Positions 17,824-26,343 of a stretch of 64,000 nt of DNA are shown here, one piece after another (the stretch's first letter is position 1; the number at the start of each line of letters is the position of its first letter). The position numbers were made by a program, and so were the translations under genes. This DNA comes from Deltaproteobacteria bacterium (GTDB taxonomy: Bacteria; Desulfobacterota; Binatia; UBA1149; JAJCZL01): positions 43,705 to 107,704 of the forward strand of contig JAJCZL010000018.1 in the NCBI GenBank assembly GCA_029262415.1. Direction: 5' to 3'. The notes beneath the pieces are model-generated. The model was not told the origin of the DNA and made no database searches. It was given only the letters and a program-made list of their open reading frames with translations.

Positions 17824-18203
17824 GCACGGGGAAATCAGCGGCGCTAGTTCTGGTTCTGTGCGGCGCGTCGATCGGGTGTGTACCGCAAAAAGCACCGCAG
17901 CAGTACTACTGGGGCGACTACCAACAAGTCGTATACGACATGTACATGAAACCGGGCCAAGCAGACCCCGGCCAACAGATCGTCAGGTTGAGCCAAGACG
18001 TTCAAAAGGCTGCCGGTGAGGGCAAATCCGCAGCCCCCGGTGTCCACGCGCATCTGGGGTATGCCTACTACTTGAACGGCCAACTCGACGCTGCCGTCGA
18101 ACAGTTTAGCGTCGAGAAAGAACTGTTCCCCGACGCTGCAACGTTCATGGATACACTGATCGGTCAGATCACATCCGCTGCCGGCGCGGCCGCTACCCAA
18201 TGA
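17805..18203 (+). CDS. DUF4810 lipoprotein
   Basis: 132 residues from GTG 17805, overlapping the CsgG-like gene. The signal segment ends in ASIGC. It then reads YYWGDYQQVVYDMYMKPG, the conserved block of DUF4810, followed by a TPR-like helical pair (HLGYAYYLNGQLDAAVEQF). It is the middle member of the CsgG/DUF4810/GNA1162 lipoprotein trio. Its last four bases overlap the next start (ATGA), so all three genes are coupled and probably form one complex at the outer membrane. Confidence 0.85.
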   Translation: MAAKRLSTGKSAALVLVLCGASIGCVPQKAPQQYYWGDYQQVVYDMYMKPGQADPGQQIVRLSQDVQKAAGEGKSAAPGVHAHLGYAYYLNGQLDAAVEQFSVEKELFPDAATFMDTLIGQITSAAGAAATQ

Positions 18204-18880
18204 TGCCTCGGTGCTTGAGGTCCCCGGCGGCGACAGCGGCACTACTGGCCATGAGCGCAACGCTGTTCGTCGGTGCGTGCACGGTCGCCCAGACGCCGAT
18301 CGACCGCTCGCAGTTTTACGCGCACATGCCGCGCTCGATCGCGGTTTTGACACCCCTTAACAACAGTACCAACGTCGAGTCGCCCTACTCTTATCTCTCG
18401 ACGATCACGCTGCCGTTGGCCGAACGCGGCTACTACGTGATACCCGTGGCGGTACTCGACAACGTGATGAAAGAAAACGGTTTACCGACCGGAGGCGAGA
18501 TGCATTCAGCGCCTTTGGACAAAATTGGCGAGATCGTCGGCGCTGACGCGGTGCTCTACGTAGAGATCAATGCGTATGGGCAGAGCTACCAAATCCTCTC
18601 CTCCAACACCATCGTCAACGCCGACGCACGCCTGGTTGACACCCGCACCGGCACCACGCTGTGGAGCGGGCGATCCTATGCAAAGCAGAGTTCGGGCGAC
18701 GGTGGCGGCAACGGCCTGGCCGGCATGCTGGTCAATGCCCTGGTAACCCAAGTTGTCTCCGCGGCCGCCGACCCCGCCCACGCGCTCGCACACGGCGCGA
18801 ACCACCTAATGGTATACTCCGAGGCCACCGGATTGCCGATCGGACCCCACCACCCCGACTACGTCGAAGTCGGCCAATAA
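18200..18880 (+). CDS. DUF799 / GNA1162-family lipoprotein
   Basis: 226 residues. The signal peptide ends in FVGAC. The mature part has PRSIAVLTPLNNSTNV, PLAERGYYVIPVAVLDNVMKENG and GADAVLYVEINAYGQSY, the DUF799 signature shared with the meningococcal lipoprotein GNA1162, whose fold resembles TolB-like N-terminal domains. It ends the CsgG/DUF4810/DUF799 operon; 130 bases of non-coding sequence and a new promoter follow. Confidence 0.85.
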   Translation: MMPRCLRSPAATAALLAMSATLFVGACTVAQTPIDRSQFYAHMPRSIAVLTPLNNSTNVESPYSYLSTITLPLAERGYYVIPVAVLDNVMKENGLPTGGEMHSAPLDKIGEIVGADAVLYVEINAYGQSYQILSSNTIVNADARLVDTRTGTTLWSGRSYAKQSSGDGGGNGLAGMLVNALVTQVVSAAADPAHALAHGANHLMVYSEATGLPIGPHHPDYVEVGQ

Positions 18881-18934
18881 CCCGCCAAAAGCGCGCCAAG
18901 CCCATCGATTTTCAGCCTTTGGGCCAGAAAGCTG

Positions 18935-18963
18935 TTGACGGTGTGTTTAGAAAAATCTAAACG
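18935..18963 (+). promoter_or_regulatory. Promoter overlapping a palindromic operator ahead of the GbsR/MarR regulator
   Basis: A -35 like TTGACG (18935-18940) precedes, at 17 bases, a -10-like TAAACG. A perfect palindrome gtttaga-AAAA-tctaaac (18945-18962) fills the spacer and the -10 region. It lies about 50 bases upstream of the regulator start at 19015, a typical layout for autoregulation by a MarR/GbsR-type dimer. Confidence 0.5.
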
Positions 18964-19014
18964 TTACGTACGTTCGCTGATCAGAGTGATGGCGAGAGGA
19001 GGCTGAGAACGGCC

Positions 19015-19578
19015 ATGGACAGAGCGCAGGCTATCTTTGTTGACGGAATCGGTGCGGCAGCCGCGACCTCCGGCGTGCTCAACACGCTTCAGGGGCGCAT
19101 CTTCGCTCTGCTCTACCTGCAGACCGCACCACTTTCCCTCGACGACATCGCGAGCGAACTCGGCCAGAGCAAGAGCAACGTCTCGATCAACATCCGCGGT
19201 CTCACCGAATGGCATTTGGTCAAGCGTATCCACGTCAGCGGATCGCGCCGCGATCACTATGAGGGCGCGACCGATCTCGTGCGCGTAATGCAAGAGATCA
19301 TCGAGCGCCGCTTTCGCTGGAATATGCGCCAGGTAATGGCGACCGTAGAAGAGACCACCCGTGCGCGCAAAGAAGAGCCTGGCAAAGAAGAACAGGCCGA
19401 CCTCATCGACCGGCGGCTGGGGAACCTGAAAACATTCTTCATCATGATGGACGCAACGGCCGCTTCGTTGTCGCCCGGTCGGCCGTTTCCGCCTACGCCG
19501 GCATCCGACGCGGCGGCAAGACCGAAGACCACGACTACCGCGAAGAAGACGCACAAAGCCCCGGCAAGGAGGCGATAA
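19015..19578 (+). CDS. GbsR/MarR-type transcriptional regulator
   Basis: 187 residues. The winged helix-turn-helix is at about 25-90: TLQGRIFALLYLQTAPLSLDDI, then LGQSKSNVSINIRGL (recognition helix) and VSGSRRDHYEGA (wing). This is the GbsR pattern. A helical dimerisation region with RRFRWNMRQVM follows, then a charged tail rich in Lys, Thr and Ala (TTTAKKTHKAPARRR) of no known function. The gene is followed three bases later by NnrU, its likely target, along with its own promoter. The effector is unknown; GbsR relatives sense choline or other osmolytes. Confidence 0.82.
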   Translation: MDRAQAIFVDGIGAAAATSGVLNTLQGRIFALLYLQTAPLSLDDIASELGQSKSNVSINIRGLTEWHLVKRIHVSGSRRDHYEGATDLVRVMQEIIERRFRWNMRQVMATVEETTRARKEEPGKEEQADLIDRRLGNLKTFFIMMDATAASLSPGRPFPPTPASDAAARPKTTTTAKKTHKAPARRR

Positions 19579-19580
19579 CC

Positions 19581-20393
19581 ATGGACCCTATCGTACGCGT
19601 GCTGCTGGCTTGGGCACTTTTCGCTGGAACCCACATCGGACTTGCCGCGCTACCGTGGCGCGACGGGCTCACCCGGCGCATCGGTAAGCAAGGATTCACG
19701 ACCCTGTACTCGTTGGCTGCTGCGGCCACATTCGCAGTTCTGATCACCACCTACGCGGGTGCGCAGACGCAAGGCCCGGCCGGACTCGCGCTCGGCAGAA
19801 CCTGGCTAGGGGTCCCGCTCATCGCGCTCAGCGTGTTCGGTGTGGTATCCATGTTCGCCGCGCTGATGCACTACCCCGCGTCGGCCTACGCCATAAGCGC
19901 GGCCGGACAAAAGCCCGAGCCGCGCGGCTTCGAGCGCATCACCCGTCACGGCTTCGCAATCGGTCTTTCGCTTGTCGGCCTCGCGCACGCGGGCCTGGCC
20001 GCCTACATGACCGGCACGGTGTTCTTCGCGGCATTGGCGGTGTTCGGGTTTGTCGGCAGCGCACACCAAGACACCAAACTGCTCGCCCGCGAACCCGATA
20101 CGCACGCCTCGTTTATGGAGAAAAGCTCACTCGTGCCGTTCGCCGCGATTCTGAGCGGCCGTAACCGTTTGGTTCTCAGTGAACTGCGCCCTGTTTCATT
20201 TGCGCTCGGACTACTCGCGGCCTGGGGTCTGCACCTGGCCCACCCGGCGATCTTTGACCATGGCGGCGTCTACGTCATCGCAACGGTACTCGGCGGCGCA
20301 GCCTTGGCCACACGGCAAGACTACCGACACGCCCGACGACGCCGCGAGCGCGAAAGCCGCGAGCCCATGCAAAACCCAAGACATCCGGCCTAG
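19581..20393 (+). CDS. NnrU-family integral membrane protein
   Basis: 270 residues with about six or seven hydrophobic helices. Family blocks include FAGTHIGLAALPWRDGL, GKQGFTTLYSLAAAATF, and ITRHGFAIGLSLVGLAH (the R-H-P/H-type motif of NnrU/isoprenylcysteine-methyltransferase-like membrane proteins). NnrU was named for genes near nitric oxide reductase, and plant relatives (Z-ISO) isomerise zeta-carotene. No nitrogen oxide genes lie nearby, so the role is open. Transcribed with the regulator upstream. Confidence 0.82.
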   Translation: MDPIVRVLLAWALFAGTHIGLAALPWRDGLTRRIGKQGFTTLYSLAAAATFAVLITTYAGAQTQGPAGLALGRTWLGVPLIALSVFGVVSMFAALMHYPASAYAISAAGQKPEPRGFERITRHGFAIGLSLVGLAHAGLAAYMTGTVFFAALAVFGFVGSAHQDTKLLAREPDTHASFMEKSSLVPFAAILSGRNRLVLSELRPVSFALGLLAAWGLHLAHPAIFDHGGVYVIATVLGGAALATRQDYRHARRRRERESREPMQNPRHPA

Positions 20394-20416
20394 ACGGGTG
20401 CTGCGTGGTGATTTAG

Positions 20417-20665
20417 GGAAGCTCTCCACAAGTGACTGAGCGGACCGATCATCGTGCCGCCGGTGTACTTTGCGCCGAGTTATCCACATTCCGCGCGGAA
20501 TGTAGCGCGGTTTCAGCTCGCGGAAGGTAGCCGGCCGGCGCTACCCGGCCTTTGCAGTCCGTCCCCACGGGCAGCTTCATGTCCAGCAACGGCTTCCACG
20601 GTATCACCGCGTCCATCTCGGCGAGAAATCGCTCCCGGCGCGTTACCTTTCCTTACGGCGCGGAT
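20417..20665 (-). mobile_element. IS5-family remnant, internally deleted
   Basis: An IS5-type end GGAAGCTCTCCACAAGTG starts at 20417, right after TTAG, a fit to the IS5 target YTAR. Bases 20427-20575 match, inverted, the right end and inner part of the element at 63603-64000. On the minus strand a fragment reads VTRRERFLAEMDAVIPWKPL, the N-terminus of IS5 transposases. It is joined directly to MKLPVGTDCKGR, a later segment, so most of the transposase is gone. An 18-bp palindrome lies at 20486-20503. The other end is not clear and may reach the next gene's stop. Confidence 0.8.
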
Positions 20666-20670
20666 TCCAC

Positions 20671-23202
20671 TCATGGAGGTGGGGGGTTGCAGGCTTCCCC
20701 ACGCACGGCCGCGCCGACGGCGACCAGCAGATCGAGCAGCGCGTCGGTCGCGCGCACGTTGCCGTTGCCGTCTACGTCGCCTTCACCACGAACCGATACG
20801 GCCCCTACGGCCATCTGCAAAATCAGCAGCGCATCGGTGGCGGTGATCTGACAATCCCCGCTGACCTCACCGCAGAACAACTGCGTCTCGAAGCCTTCGC
20901 AGGTCAATAGGTCGAGCCGCGCTAAAGCCTCGCTCGGCGACAGCCCGATCCATTGCGCAAGATCGAGCCGCGCAAGCTCACGCTCGGCGGCGGCTGCCGA
21001 GTCGCTGCCGGAAAACGATATGATCCGGTCGAAGAAGGCGTTGATGGTGTCAACGTCGATCTGATCGACCTTAACGTTGGGGTCGTCGTCGAGCAGCGCT
21101 TGTAAGTTGTCACCCCACGAACGAATCGCATCGGCGCCTTGCAAAAAGATAAACGGGTCGAGCTTGGCGTTGGCAAACACCTCGTCGACGTAAACGTAAT
21201 AGAGTTGCATCACGCGGCGACCACCCCGGGTCTTAGATACCTTGCGGTCACGCGCGCGCAACAGCGTAAAGCCGTCGGAGACTGCCGCCACACGCGCAAA
21301 GAATCCCTTCACGTGTGCGACCAGAGCGGAGGCGAACCCGACCACTTGACGGCAGACGGGATCGTCGGGCCGCATACGGCAAAAAAAGCCCAAACAGTCG
21401 GACGGGGCGGTCTGGCAAACCGAGCCCGTAGCGGAATCCGGGGTCAGATCGGTAGCGCTATCGGCAACAACCGTCGCTCCCGGCTGCGCAGGGTCGCTTC
21501 TGGTGATGAACGCCTCGTTATACAGCGGCCAGAACCGCTCGGTATCGGCGTTGATACGAACCGCGAAGGGGACATCGAGGTTGGTACCGGCGGCAAGAGT
21601 TCCGAGGTCAAGTGTACACTCGGCATCCGCTGCGCCGCCGGCGGCGCACTGCCAGCCCGCGTGGCTGGCCGCTGCATCAAAGCTTGCGCGCAGAGGCACT
21701 GTCTCATGCACCACGACATTCTCGGCGGGTTGTCCGAGAACGTTGATGCCCAACTGGTAAACAACGACTTCTCCCGGCCGCCACAGGTCGTCGCCATCGG
21801 ATTTGTCGAGAGTCAGCAAAAAACCGCCGCTGCCGTCGCGCACAAAACGTCGCGCGGCTACACCGAAGGACTGCCTTTGGTATCCGCTGCCGTAGGTTTC
21901 CGCGCCTTGCCAGGCCACTACGAAGTTGCCGCCGCCATCGGTGGCAATCGAGGCGTTAGCCTGTGCACCGGTAGTGATCAGATTGACCTGGAAGTCTCCC
22001 CCGATGGGAAGTCCGCCGGGATCGAAGCTACGCCCGAACACGCCGCCCTCGTCCGGATCGCGCTCGTCGAGCGAGTTGTACGCCGAGTAACTTCGCCACA
22101 CGACGACGAACCCTCCGTCATCGTCGATCGCCAACGAGGGCCCAATCTGGTTGCCTGCGAGATGACCGACCAAGTGGAACTCGGTCCCAGCCGGCGCGCC
22201 GTTTGCGCCGTAGCGCTGCATGGTGATGCCGTCGGTCGAAATGGTACCGTAGGGCCCGCCCGGCTCATCGTCGGCGGCCTGGCCGTGCCAAACCACGACA
22301 AAACTGCCACTCGCGTGCGCGGCGACATCCGGCGTGTCCTGGTCATAGGCCGTGAAAGTGTTAACGACAAACTCGGTACCGACCTTAGCGCCCTGCCCAT
22401 CAAAGCGTTGCGCGCCGATACCGTTGTAAGCACCGTCGATTCCAGCGCCGCCGTAGCCGTAGCCGCCACCACCGCTTTGCCAAACTACGACGAAGCTACC
22501 GTCACCGGGCGAGGCGACCTGTGCTCCAGTCTCCTGGCCATTGGTGTGGGTATTGACACGGAACTCGGTACCGCGCGGCGCTCCCAGCGCGTTGAAACGG
22601 TTCGCGAAAATGTCGAAATTCGCGACATAGCTACCGCCCCCCAGAGGGGGGGTGCGTTGCCAGGCTACGACGAAACGCCCGCCGCCGGTTGCCGCCGCCG
22701 AGGGGCGCTGTAGGTAGCCGGTGGTCTCGGTGCTAACCAAAAACTCGGTGCCTTCAGGTTGTGCCTCGGGATCGTAGCGGCGCGCGAATATTGAGGGCTC
22801 GTAGCTGCCCGAAGGATTCTGTTCCCACACAACGACGAATGAGCCGTCCGCGTGCATCGCGAGACTCGGCGCAGCGGCGTAGTTGGAGTCCTCGGCGTTG
22901 ACTCGAAAGGCGCTGCCGATCTTCGCGCCGTTAGCGTGAAACCGTTGCCCATAGACACCTTGTGCGCGCTCGAACGGATATCCGTAGAAACCCGGGCGTA
23001 ACCACACGACGACAAACGAGCCGTTGTTGCGATTGCGTGCGATCCCGCGCGGGCTGCCCGCCTGCCCCTGCTCGCCGGGCTGATCGACGCGAAGCTCACC
23101 GGTTTCAGGTTGCAGCGTCGCCTCGGCCGGCCATGCGACCGGGCCCAAGACCGCCAGCGCTAACGCCGATGCGGCAAGACAGACAGCGATACGTGTGCTC
23201 AA
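20671..23202 (-). CDS. Secreted repeat protein with DUF11-like and dockerin domains
   Basis: 843 residues from TTG 23202, with AAGGAGG five bases upstream. A signal peptide runs to about 27 (VLGPVAWPAEA). Seven repeats of about 60-75 residues follow, each with an F-V-V-[VA]-W strand (SFVVVWLRP, SFVVVWEQN, RFVVAWQRT, SFVVVWQSG, SFVVVWHGQ, GFVVVWRSY, NFVVAWQGA) and a G-x-x-F-x-V-N block. A DUF11-like domain with LWRPGEVVVYQLGINV is next, then an unknown helical region. The C-terminus is a dockerin-type pair of calcium loops (GDVDGNGNVRATDALLDLL is the better one). Likely a surface or secreted adhesion protein anchored through a cohesin partner. Confidence 0.82.
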   Translation of the reverse strand: MSTRIAVCLAASALALAVLGPVAWPAEATLQPETGELRVDQPGEQGQAGSPRGIARNRNNGSFVVVWLRPGFYGYPFERAQGVYGQRFHANGAKIGSAFRVNAEDSNYAAAPSLAMHADGSFVVVWEQNPSGSYEPSIFARRYDPEAQPEGTEFLVSTETTGYLQRPSAAATGGGRFVVAWQRTPPLGGGSYVANFDIFANRFNALGAPRGTEFRVNTHTNGQETGAQVASPGDGSFVVVWQSGGGGYGYGGAGIDGAYNGIGAQRFDGQGAKVGTEFVVNTFTAYDQDTPDVAAHASGSFVVVWHGQAADDEPGGPYGTISTDGITMQRYGANGAPAGTEFHLVGHLAGNQIGPSLAIDDDGGFVVVWRSYSAYNSLDERDPDEGGVFGRSFDPGGLPIGGDFQVNLITTGAQANASIATDGGGNFVVAWQGAETYGSGYQRQSFGVAARRFVRDGSGGFLLTLDKSDGDDLWRPGEVVVYQLGINVLGQPAENVVVHETVPLRASFDAAASHAGWQCAAGGAADAECTLDLGTLAAGTNLDVPFAVRINADTERFWPLYNEAFITRSDPAQPGATVVADSATDLTPDSATGSVCQTAPSDCLGFFCRMRPDDPVCRQVVGFASALVAHVKGFFARVAAVSDGFTLLRARDRKVSKTRGGRRVMQLYYVYVDEVFANAKLDPFIFLQGADAIRSWGDNLQALLDDDPNVKVDQIDVDTINAFFDRIISFSGSDSAAAAERELARLDLAQWIGLSPSEALARLDLLTCEGFETQLFCGEVSGDCQITATDALLILQMAVGAVSVRGEGDVDGNGNVRATDALLDLLVAVGAAVRGEACNPPPP

Positions 23203-23297
23203 AGCGACCCTCCTTAGCGGCTGCCCGGTCGCGAGGCAGCCCAAGGTCGCAAACCTGCCCCCAGTCGGCATCCTATGCAAGCACCTGTTCGCTCGAT

Positions 23298-24125
23298 CTA
23301 TTGGCGCTTGGTGGGCAACGGCAGCACGTTGAGTTTGCCGGTCAGGTCGTTCAGATCGACGTAGACGTCGGTATCAAACACCGTACGAACGTTCTCGTAG
23401 GTGATGGTCGCCTCGGGTGTCCCACACGCGAACAACTCACCGTCTCGCATCAACGCGACACGGTCGAAGTACAACGCGGCGATATTGAGGTCGTGCAGGA
23501 CGCTTATAATGGTAAGTCCGCGTTGTTCGCGCAGCATACGCAGGGTTTCATGCAAGACGATCTGCTGTTTGATATCCAAGTGTGCCGCGGGCTCATCGAG
23601 AAGCAGAACGCGTGGTTCTTGCGCAAGTGCGCGCGCGACCGAGACGCGTTGGCGTTCACCGCTGGAGAGCGCATCAAATCGCCGTTCGGCCAGGTGTCCG
23701 ATCCCGGTTGCGCGCATCGCGCGGTCGGCGGCAGCGAGATCGGCGTCGGTCTCGAGACGAAAGCCATCGAGATGCGGAGCGCGGCCCATCAACACGACTT
23801 CGACAACGGTGTAGGTAAACCCGAGCTCAGGCTGCGGCCCGACTACTGCAACCTCGCGCGCGAACGCGCGACGGTCGGCGCGTACGGGATCCATGCCGCA
23901 AACCTCAATGCGACCGAAGGCGGCGCGTAGCCGTCCGGCGAGCAGACGTAACAATGTGGTCTTGCCCGAGCCGTTGGGGCCGAGCACCGCGAGCATTTCG
24001 CCCTCGGCGACCGACAACGACACGCCGCGCATCAGCGCCGGCGCACCCGGATAGGCAAAGCCGACATCGTGTAGCCCTATGTCGGCTTTGTGCATGCCGA
24101 CGCTGCGCTCGCCGGGCGGGCTCAC
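23298..24125 (-). CDS. BtuD/FecE-type ABC transporter ATP-binding protein
   Basis: 275 residues, GTG start at 24125 overlapping the permease stop (GTGA); ATG at HKADIG is an alternative. Walker A is GPNGSGKTT, signature LSSGERQRV, Walker B VLLLDEPAAHLD, and the H-loop lies in ISVLHDLNIAALYFD. This is the ATPase type for cobalamin, heme and siderophore import. It powers the permease encoded just upstream in the same operon. Confidence 0.92.
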   Translation of the reverse strand: MSPPGERSVGMHKADIGLHDVGFAYPGAPALMRGVSLSVAEGEMLAVLGPNGSGKTTLLRLLAGRLRAAFGRIEVCGMDPVRADRRAFAREVAVVGPQPELGFTYTVVEVVLMGRAPHLDGFRLETDADLAAADRAMRATGIGHLAERRFDALSSGERQRVSVARALAQEPRVLLLDEPAAHLDIKQQIVLHETLRMLREQRGLTIISVLHDLNIAALYFDRVALMRDGELFACGTPEATITYENVRTVFDTDVYVDLNDLTGKLNVLPLPTKRQ

Positions 24126-25156
24126 AGCTCGCTCCGCGCACTCGAGCGCCGACGCAGCAGGTAGATGAAGAAGGGGCCACCGGCCAAGGCGGTAATTGCA
24201 CCGACCGGCAACTCAGAAGGCGCAACGACGGTACGCGCGAGCAGATCACAGAGCGCCAAGAACGCAGCGCCACCGACCAAACTGACGGGTACCAGCATGC
24301 GGCTATCGCTACCGAAGATGCGACGCAGTACGTGCGGCACGATCAGGCCGACAAACGTGATAACCCCGGTCAGTGACACCGCGGCACCGACCAACAACGA
24401 CGAAGCCGCAAAGACCCGGCGGCGGCTCGCGGCAATATCAACGCCGAGCTGCTCGGCTGCGTCGTCGCCGAGTGCGAGCAGATTGAGCGTAGGTGCCTCG
24501 CGTATGAGAATCACCGCGCCCACAGCGATAAACAACGCGACGATGCCGATCACAGCGTAGGTGTGAATCGCGATCCCACCCATCAGCCAAAACACGATCG
24601 ACTGCGCGCGTACCAGATCGACGAGAGCGTTGATCACCAAGATCAACGATGCCGCCACGGTATTGAAGATAACTCCGATTAGAATCTGCGTGTAGGGCTC
24701 GACACGCCCGCGCACCAGCGAGAGCCGGTAAACGATCACACTCGACGCCGCTGCGCCTGCAAAAGCGATCAACGGCACCACCACGTCGCCGGCAAACCCG
24801 ACCGGCAGCAATGCCAGCGCTGCCACCGCGGCAAGTGCCGCACCGCCGGAGACGCCGATAATGTCGGGGCTCGCCAACGGGTTGCGAAGCGTCGGCTGCA
24901 GCGCCGCACCGGCACCGGCAAGCGCTGCACCGACGATCGCCGCCAGTAGTACGCGCGGCAAACGCACCTGCACAAAGATCGAGCGGTCGGGCTGTACGCC
25001 GGCAAGCACTTCGCTCAGCCCGAGCGGCACGCTGCCGAACATCGCCGCTGCGATGATCGCTAGAGCCGCAACGATACCGGTGGCGATGAGCCCGCGACTA
25101 AGGCGCACGCGGGTGAGGCGCGCTGATGCCCAGAGCGCTGGCGCGTATTCCGTCAT
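24122..25156 (-). CDS. BtuC/FecD-type ABC transporter permease
   Basis: 344 residues from ATG 25156, which overlaps the binding-protein stop (ATGA); the longer upstream frame is out of place. It shows the FecCD family blocks VRLPRVLLAAIVGAALAGAG, RNPLASPDIIGVSGGAALAA, FWLMGGI and FVGLIVPHVLRRIFGSDSR, with about ten membrane helices. It forms the channel of a cobalamin/heme/siderophore importer with the adjacent ATPase and binding protein. Confidence 0.93.
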   Translation of the reverse strand: MTEYAPALWASARLTRVRLSRGLIATGIVAALAIIAAAMFGSVPLGLSEVLAGVQPDRSIFVQVRLPRVLLAAIVGAALAGAGAALQPTLRNPLASPDIIGVSGGAALAAVAALALLPVGFAGDVVVPLIAFAGAAASSVIVYRLSLVRGRVEPYTQILIGVIFNTVAASLILVINALVDLVRAQSIVFWLMGGIAIHTYAVIGIVALFIAVGAVILIREAPTLNLLALGDDAAEQLGVDIAASRRRVFAASSLLVGAAVSLTGVITFVGLIVPHVLRRIFGSDSRMLVPVSLVGGAAFLALCDLLARTVVAPSELPVGAITALAGGPFFIYLLRRRSSARSEL

Positions 25157-26163
25157 TTCAAAGTCGCCGGTGGCGCGGGGGGTGCGGCGCGTTGCCCGTG
25201 AAGCATGCGCGCAAGTGCAAGCGCAGCCTCGCCGAGACGCGGCCCGGGACGCAAGAACATATTGGGTTCGGCCGCGAACACCCGGCCCTCGGCCACCGCG
25301 GGGATGGCCGCATAGCGTGCCCAATACGCGCGCAATCGTTGCTCGGTCTCAGCTGTTTCGGATCCCATCGAAAGATCGATCAAGACCTCGGGGGCCTCCG
25401 CAAGCAACTGCTCAAGACTTAGCCGCGGCCAGCGGCCGCCTGCCGAGGCAGCCACGTTGCGGCCACCGGCGATACCAATGAGCTCACCGAGATAGCTATG
25501 CTCGCCGGCCAAAACCAGCGGTTCGCGTCCAACCACAATCGCAACCCCAGGGCCGGCCCCCCCGGCGCTTAAGGCCCGGCGACCGAGCGAACTCGCCTGT
25601 GCGAACTGCGCATCGAGGCGCGCGACCAGCACGCGGCCACGCTCGGCTGCGCCGAGCAGGTCTGCGACTTTGAGCACCGCACGACGTGCAGCCGCGATAT
25701 CCTTTTCATTGTCTACGATCACCACGCGGATCCCGGCGCGTTCCATCGCGCGCACCGGATTTTCGTTGCCGGGGCTCGGCGAGGTCAACACCAAACCGGG
25801 CTGCAGCGCGAGAACCTGCTCGGCCACCGGTGCCACGAAGCTGCCGACCTTAGGTAAACGGGCGGCCTCAGGCGGAAAATCACAGTAATCAGAGACCCCG
25901 ACCACGCGCTCGCCCGCACCAACCGCAAAAGCGATCTCGGTCAGTGCCGGCACCAGCGAGACCACCCGCCCGGCCGCTGCGCGCGCAGAACCAGCGACGT
26001 CGCCGGTCGAAGCCGGGCCGGGGCGACAGCAAACCACCACCGTACACATGAGTGCGACGGCACCGACCGTGGATGCTCCACGCCCGGACCGCGAATGATT
26101 CCTTAAGGGATGCCGATTTTCCTGGATATCTGCCACTTGAAAAAAAATGAACGAGAATCGCAC
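25153..26163 (-). CDS. Periplasmic substrate-binding lipoprotein, BtuF/FepB type
   Basis: About 336 residues from GTG 26163; the true start is uncertain because no good ribosome site is seen. A hydrophobic segment ends in a lipobox-like VVVCC. Mature blocks RVVSLVPALTEIAFAVGAGERVVGVSDYCDFPPEA and LQPGLVLTSPS are typical of BtuF-like class III binding proteins. It heads a btuF-btuC-btuD-type operon with ATGA/GTGA overlaps. The substrate could be a corrinoid, heme or a siderophore. A B12-dependent reductase encoded at 43694 makes corrinoid plausible, but no cobalamin riboswitch was recognised upstream. Confidence 0.85.
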   Translation of the reverse strand: MRFSFIFFQVADIQENRHPLRNHSRSGRGASTVGAVALMCTVVVCCRPGPASTGDVAGSARAAAGRVVSLVPALTEIAFAVGAGERVVGVSDYCDFPPEAARLPKVGSFVAPVAEQVLALQPGLVLTSPSPGNENPVRAMERAGIRVVIVDNEKDIAAARRAVLKVADLLGAAERGRVLVARLDAQFAQASSLGRRALSAGGAGPGVAIVVGREPLVLAGEHSYLGELIGIAGGRNVAASAGGRWPRLSLEQLLAEAPEVLIDLSMGSETAETEQRLRAYWARYAAIPAVAEGRVFAAEPNMFLRPGPRLGEAALALARMLHGQRAAPPAPPATLK

Positions 26164-26169
26164 CGCCTT

Positions 26170-26294
26170 GAATGAATTGCCGCCGACGGGCGTCTTTAGC
26201 TACATAGCCCCACGAAAGAGGAAGTTTCTCCTCCTTTTCTTCCTCTTCGCTAGCTAACCGGGCGGTGGCCCCCCTTCCACCGTCCGGTTTTTTT
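26170..26294 (+). ncRNA. Candidate structured small RNA on the + strand
   Basis: There is no + strand gene between 20393 and 36016, yet this stretch forms nested stems. GGGC...GCCC is at 26188-26210. ttagcta at 26196-26202 can alternatively pair with tagctaa at 26251-26257, enclosing cgaaagaggaag (26213-26224) against cttcctcttcg (26239-26249). A strong intrinsic terminator follows. It lies opposite the gap between nuoN and the binding-protein gene. It could be a trans-acting sRNA or antisense leader. No known riboswitch class was recognised, and no clear promoter was found. Confidence 0.4.
26258..26294 (+). terminator. Intrinsic terminator
   Basis: Stem ccgggcggtgg (26258-26268) pairs with ccaccgtccgg (26277-26287) with a single G-U pair. 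The loop is eight bases, followed by TTTTTTT on the + strand. On the minus strand the same hairpin lacks a T-tract, so it does not serve nuoN. Confidence 0.75.
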
Positions 26295-26343
26295 ATGGGC
26301 TGGGCCAGGCCGAGCAAAGCAAAGGGTTGCTGGTGGTCGATTC

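Noticed and set aside
21139..22713. 524-codon frame on the + strand
   Set aside because: It is antisense to the dockerin repeat protein, whose signal peptide, repeats and ribosome site are clear; the frame is a by-product of G+C-rich repeats.
26163..26343. Cobalamin riboswitch expected ahead of a btuF-type gene
   Set aside because: The B12-box and the expected conserved core were not found on the minus strand; the structure present is on the + strand with its own terminator.
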